This document shows, piece by piece, positions 15,029 through 17,386 of a stretch of DNA of 17,386 bases. Source of the stretch: an uncultured Mesocricetibacter sp. Lineage in GTDB: Bacteria > Pseudomonadota > Gammaproteobacteria > Enterobacterales > Pasteurellaceae. The notes under the pieces were generated by a model, which searched no databases, had not been told where the DNA came from, and saw only the letters and a list, made by a program, of their open reading frames with translations. The stretch's first letter is position 1. Every line of letters begins with the position of its first letter. Both the position numbers and the translations under genes were made by a program. The stretch lies in assembly GCA_905373425.1 (NCBI GenBank), contig CAJPST010000019.1, forward strand, positions 1-17,386, given 5' to 3'.

Positions 15029-15390
15029 ATGCTAAGTAGAAAAAATTTACTGTTTTGCTGTTTGTGATATAGCGGTACTCTTTATCTACCTACTTTATTA
15101 GACATTGGCTAAGAGATTACCGCTTTATTCCGATTGGTTAATCTTAAGTAATATAGTGAAAAGTTACGGTAACCCTATTTTAATATATTTAATAGGGTTA
15201 CTGTTTTTTATACTATATATTAGTTTGCCTTTATCAATTTTGTGGTGAGATTGCAGAAAGAGTTTTAGCATTATTGGGAAATCCGCAATTTGTTGTTATT
15301 GGCGATAAGCATTATAAATTAGCCGGGAATTATGTTGCCTCATTAGTTTTTATTTGTTGTATTCATTGGGTTAAGTTTATGTTTGGTTAG
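15029..15390 (+). pseudogene. Decayed small integral-membrane protein gene
   Basis: The stretch downstream of sotB holds a broken gene. ATG 15029 follows a good GGGAG site. Reading on requires removing one T from the TTTT at 15053-15056 and one T from the TTTT at 15238-15241, and passing a TAG at 15099-15101. With those three repairs the frame is exactly 119 codons plus stop, ending at TAG 15390. The restored protein has hydrophobic segments at about 8-23, 49-69 and 101-117, joined by short charged loops (L-A-K-R-L-P, C-G-E-I-A-E-R, G-D-K-H-Y-K-L). I do not recognise the family. An 11-base-pair terminator hairpin lies within the frame. Two errors in T4 runs could also be sequencing errors, but the nonsense codon argues for real decay. 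The flanks 14970-15028 and 15391-15422 show nothing I can name. Confidence 0.6.
15168..15208 (+). terminator. Rho-independent terminator downstream of sotB
   Basis: GTAACCCTATT (15169-15179) pairs perfectly with AATAGGGTTAC (15191-15201) across an 11-base loop, with a G-U extension, then TGTTTTTT. It is the only strong + strand terminator after sotB and probably ends the udk operon. It lies inside the decayed membrane-protein gene. Confidence 0.75.
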
Positions 15391-15422
15391 AAATTATACT
15401 CAAAAGAATAACAGATCTTAAG

Positions 15423-16364
15423 TTAGCCAAAACGGATTTTATTAATAGATTTTTCAACTAGAAAATAATTGGCTAATCCAAAGATAATGCAGAAAAATGT
15501 AATTAAAATTAAATTTTGGGATTTGAATACCAAATCGCAAAACCAAATGAACAGTGTGTGACAGATAAATAATGAGTATGAAATAGATCCAAAGATCTCA
15601 TTAAATTTAAGTTTTAACTTAAGTTTTTCATGAGTTAGTACTAGCCCCACGCCTATTAAATAACCCGATAGTGTTTCTATGCTGTAAATACCAAAACTTC
15701 CTTTTATAATAAGTGTTAATAGTAGTATTATAGATAATATATAAAAAAATGAGAGTTTTTTATATTCTTTGTTAAAAATTAGAAGTCCGGTATAAAAGAT
15801 AAAAAATACTCCGCATACTAAACGGTAACCAAAAATATCGGAATTTATAAAACCTAGATTTGCTATTGCAAAAACACAGAAAGAGAAGATTGCTAAAATA
15901 AAACCTAACATTCTAAATTTAATTGCTAGAACCAAAAGAAGATAGGCTTGCAATTCAGCTCCGAGAGACCAAGCCGGGGGATTGAGAAAATTTGGCCCCG
16001 TAGGCATTTTTATTACATTAACATCTAAATAAAAGTAATAATTCAATGGAACCACAGAAAAGTGATAAATAAGATTTTTAAAATGAAATTTTGGATCCCA
16101 GTATGATGTAAATAGAAAAAATACGATTGTAAGCAAAAGTACTAGTAAATATGTTGGGTAAATTCGCAAAAATCTATCTTTAATAAAATAATTAAAAGGA
16201 GCATGTGCAGGAGCAAATTTGATGAAAATTTTAGCCGTGACAAGTCCGGCAAGAATATAAAAAATTATGACAGCAAAAACACCTATATTATGTCCTAAGA
16301 ACTTCACATTCAAGTGTGAAAGTAGAACAAAATATGCTAATAAAAAACGAATATACCCAAACAT
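15423..16364 (-). CDS. Acyltransferase-3 family membrane protein (OafA/YrhL-like)
   Basis: A 313-residue integral-membrane O-acyltransferase; such proteins usually acetylate lipopolysaccharide, capsule or other surface sugars. Family marks are visible: R-x10-H in the first helix (R6, H17), I-F-Y-I-L-A-G (34-40) where relatives have F-F-V-I-S-G, R-F-L-R-I-Y-P-T-Y (64-72), and P-A-W-S-L-G-A-E-L-Q-A-Y (130-141) matching the W-S-L-x-x-E motif. About ten hydrophobic helices follow. It is on the short side and lacks an SGNH domain. ATG 16364 has CAGGAG five bases upstream. By eye the gene is far more AT-rich than its neighbours and carries no USS, suggesting horizontal gain between sotB and der. 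The acceptor sugar is unknown; no glycan cluster is adjacent. Confidence 0.85.
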   Translation of the reverse strand: MFGYIRFLLAYFVLLSHLNVKFLGHNIGVFAVIIFYILAGLVTAKIFIKFAPAHAPFNYFIKDRFLRIYPTYLLVLLLTIVFFLFTSYWDPKFHFKNLIYHFSVVPLNYYFYLDVNVIKMPTGPNFLNPPAWSLGAELQAYLLLVLAIKFRMLGFILAIFSFCVFAIANLGFINSDIFGYRLVCGVFFIFYTGLLIFNKEYKKLSFFYILSIILLLTLIIKGSFGIYSIETLSGYLIGVGLVLTHEKLKLKLKFNEIFGSISYSLFICHTLFIWFCDLVFKSQNLILITFFCIIFGLANYFLVEKSINKIRFG

Positions 16365-16465
16365 AAATACTCCTGAATAAATTGTCTTTAGACCTAGTTA
16401 GTTTAATTTACTACCTACGTCTACACAAATTAAATAAAAAATGAGTAAAATTTATCTGCACTTTT

Positions 16466-17386
16466 TTAACGCTTAGATTTCTTAATAAACTTCATTAACC
16501 GTTTGCGTTTTCTTAATTGGGTTGGCGTTAAGGTATTACGTTTACCGGCGAACGGGTTGTTGCCTTCTTGAAACTGCAAGCGAATAGGAGAGCCGATAAT
16601 TCTCAGGCTTTTACGATAGTAATTGGATAAATAGCGTTTATAGCTGTCCGGAAGTTTGTCCGGTTGGTTTCCATGAACCACGATAATCGGTGGGTTATAG
16701 CCACCCGGGTGGGCGTATTTTAGCTTAATGCGGCGACCGCTAATCATCGGCGGTTGATGTTCATCCGTTGCCATTTGTAGAATGCGTGTCAGCATTGAAG
16801 TTGTCATTTTTTGGGTGGCACAGGCATAGGCTTCGCGAACCGATTCAAACAGATTACCAACACCGCTGCCGTGCAGGGCGGAAATAAAATGTACGCGGGC
16901 AAAGTCGATAAAATCCAAACGGCGATCCAATTCGGATTTAACCCGATCTTTGATATCCTGATCCAAACCGTCCCATTTATTCACTACAATCACTAAGGAA
17001 CGGCCGGCATTCAGAATAAAACCAAGCAAAGATAAATCTTGATCGGAAACCCCTTCTCGAGCATCAATGGTCAGTAAAACCACATTTGCATCTTGAATCG
17101 CCTGTAATGTTTTAATAACAGAGAATTTTTCTACCGTTAAATGTACTTTGCCCCGTTTACGCACACCGGCGGTATCAATGATAGTGTAATGCTGTCCGTC
17201 GCGTTCCATCGGAATATAAATACTATCACGCGTAGTGCCCGGTAAGTCGTATACCACCACGCGATCTTCGCCTAAAATGCGGTTGGTCAGGGTAGATTTA
17301 CCTACATTCGGACGACCAACAATGGCGATTTTGATGTTTTTATCTTGTTCTTCTTGCTCTTCTTCTAACGCTTCATCTAATAATGC
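16466..17386 (-). CDS. der: Ribosome biogenesis GTPase Der, C-terminal part (5' end outside window)
   Basis: Der (EngA) has two tandem GTPase domains and assists 50S assembly. The frame is open to the right edge, so only the last 306 codons of a protein usually near 500 residues are here. They comprise the acidic linker (E-E-E-Q-E-E-Q-D), the second G domain with G1 G-R-P-N-V-G-K-S (17304-17327), P-G-T-T-R-D switch I, D-T-A-G (G3) and N-K-W-D (G4), then the KH-like RNA-binding domain and a lysine/arginine-rich tail. The Met at 17260 is inside the G domain and is not a start. No strong terminator follows; about 100 bases lie before the acyltransferase ATG, with only a weak promoter-like TTGTGT-N17-TAAACT on the minus strand. 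Confidence 0.96.
   Translation of the reverse strand, partial: ALLDEALEEEQEEQDKNIKIAIVGRPNVGKSTLTNRILGEDRVVVYDLPGTTRDSIYIPMERDGQHYTIIDTAGVRKRGKVHLTVEKFSVIKTLQAIQDANVVLLTIDAREGVSDQDLSLLGFILNAGRSLVIVVNKWDGLDQDIKDRVKSELDRRLDFIDFARVHFISALHGSGVGNLFESVREAYACATQKMTTSMLTRILQMATDEHQPPMISGRRIKLKYAHPGGYNPPIIVVHGNQPDKLPDSYKRYLSNYYRKSLRIIGSPIRLQFQEGNNPFAGKRNTLTPTQLRKRKRLMKFIKKSKR

Noticed and set aside
16365..16465. Strong promoter for the acyltransferase
   Set aside because: Only a weak TTGTGT-N17-TAAACT was found, too poor to list as a feature.
16466..17260. A complete 264-residue GTPase starting at 17260
   Set aside because: The frame continues to the window edge and includes the G1 motif of the second Der GTPase domain upstream of that Met.
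1..17386. CRISPR array, prophage genes, insertion sequence, tRNA or rRNA
   Set aside because: No regularly spaced repeats, transposase or phage proteins, cloverleaf or rRNA sequence was recognised on either strand.

Overview
The window looks like chromosomal DNA of a Pasteurellaceae bacterium of the Haemophilus/Aggregatibacter/Pasteurella branch. The evidence is at least 14 exact copies of the Haemophilus-type DNA uptake signal (AAGTGCGGT on either strand), moderate-to-low GC, and proteins whose residues match that family. From memory, the order afuC-afuB-afuA / udk-dcd-asmA-like-sotB / der is also that of H. influenzae. I name no species.

Layout. (1) 1-5460, housekeeping genes: the 3' part of recC (+), converging on and overlapping rimI; the pair holD-rimI (-); then rsmC (+). 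The holD/rsmC gap carries its own promoter, three hairpins and a terminator, so it is a candidate small RNA or attenuated leader. A 52-codon zinc-ribbon ORF without a standard start codon follows rsmC, then a terminator made from two inverted uptake signals. (2) 5480-10967 (-): an AfuABC-type ABC transporter, transcribed afuA copy 1 - afuA copy 2 - fused permease afuB - ATPase afuC. The two tandem binding proteins are about 72% identical by hand alignment and differ at the sugar-contacting residues I recall for AfuA. Hairpins in the gaps probably set transporter stoichiometry. (3) 10968-11177: divergent promoter region with a perfect CRP half-site pair TGTGA-N6-TCACA. (4) 11178-14969 (+): a compact udk-dcd-asmA-like-sotB operon (pyrimidine salvage, dUTP precursor supply, envelope protein, sugar efflux). 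(5) 14970-16465: a probable accessory insert holding a decayed small membrane-protein gene, a terminator and an AT-rich acyltransferase-3 gene. (6) 16466-17386 (-): the C-terminal part of der.

How it fits together: a cAMP-CRP controlled uptake system, most likely for hexose phosphates rather than iron, lies divergent to a nucleotide and sugar-efflux operon. No CRISPR, prophage, transposase, tRNA or rRNA gene was seen. The least explained parts are the RNA upstream of rsmC, the duplicated and diverged AfuA pair, the zinc-ribbon ORF and the sotB-der insert.
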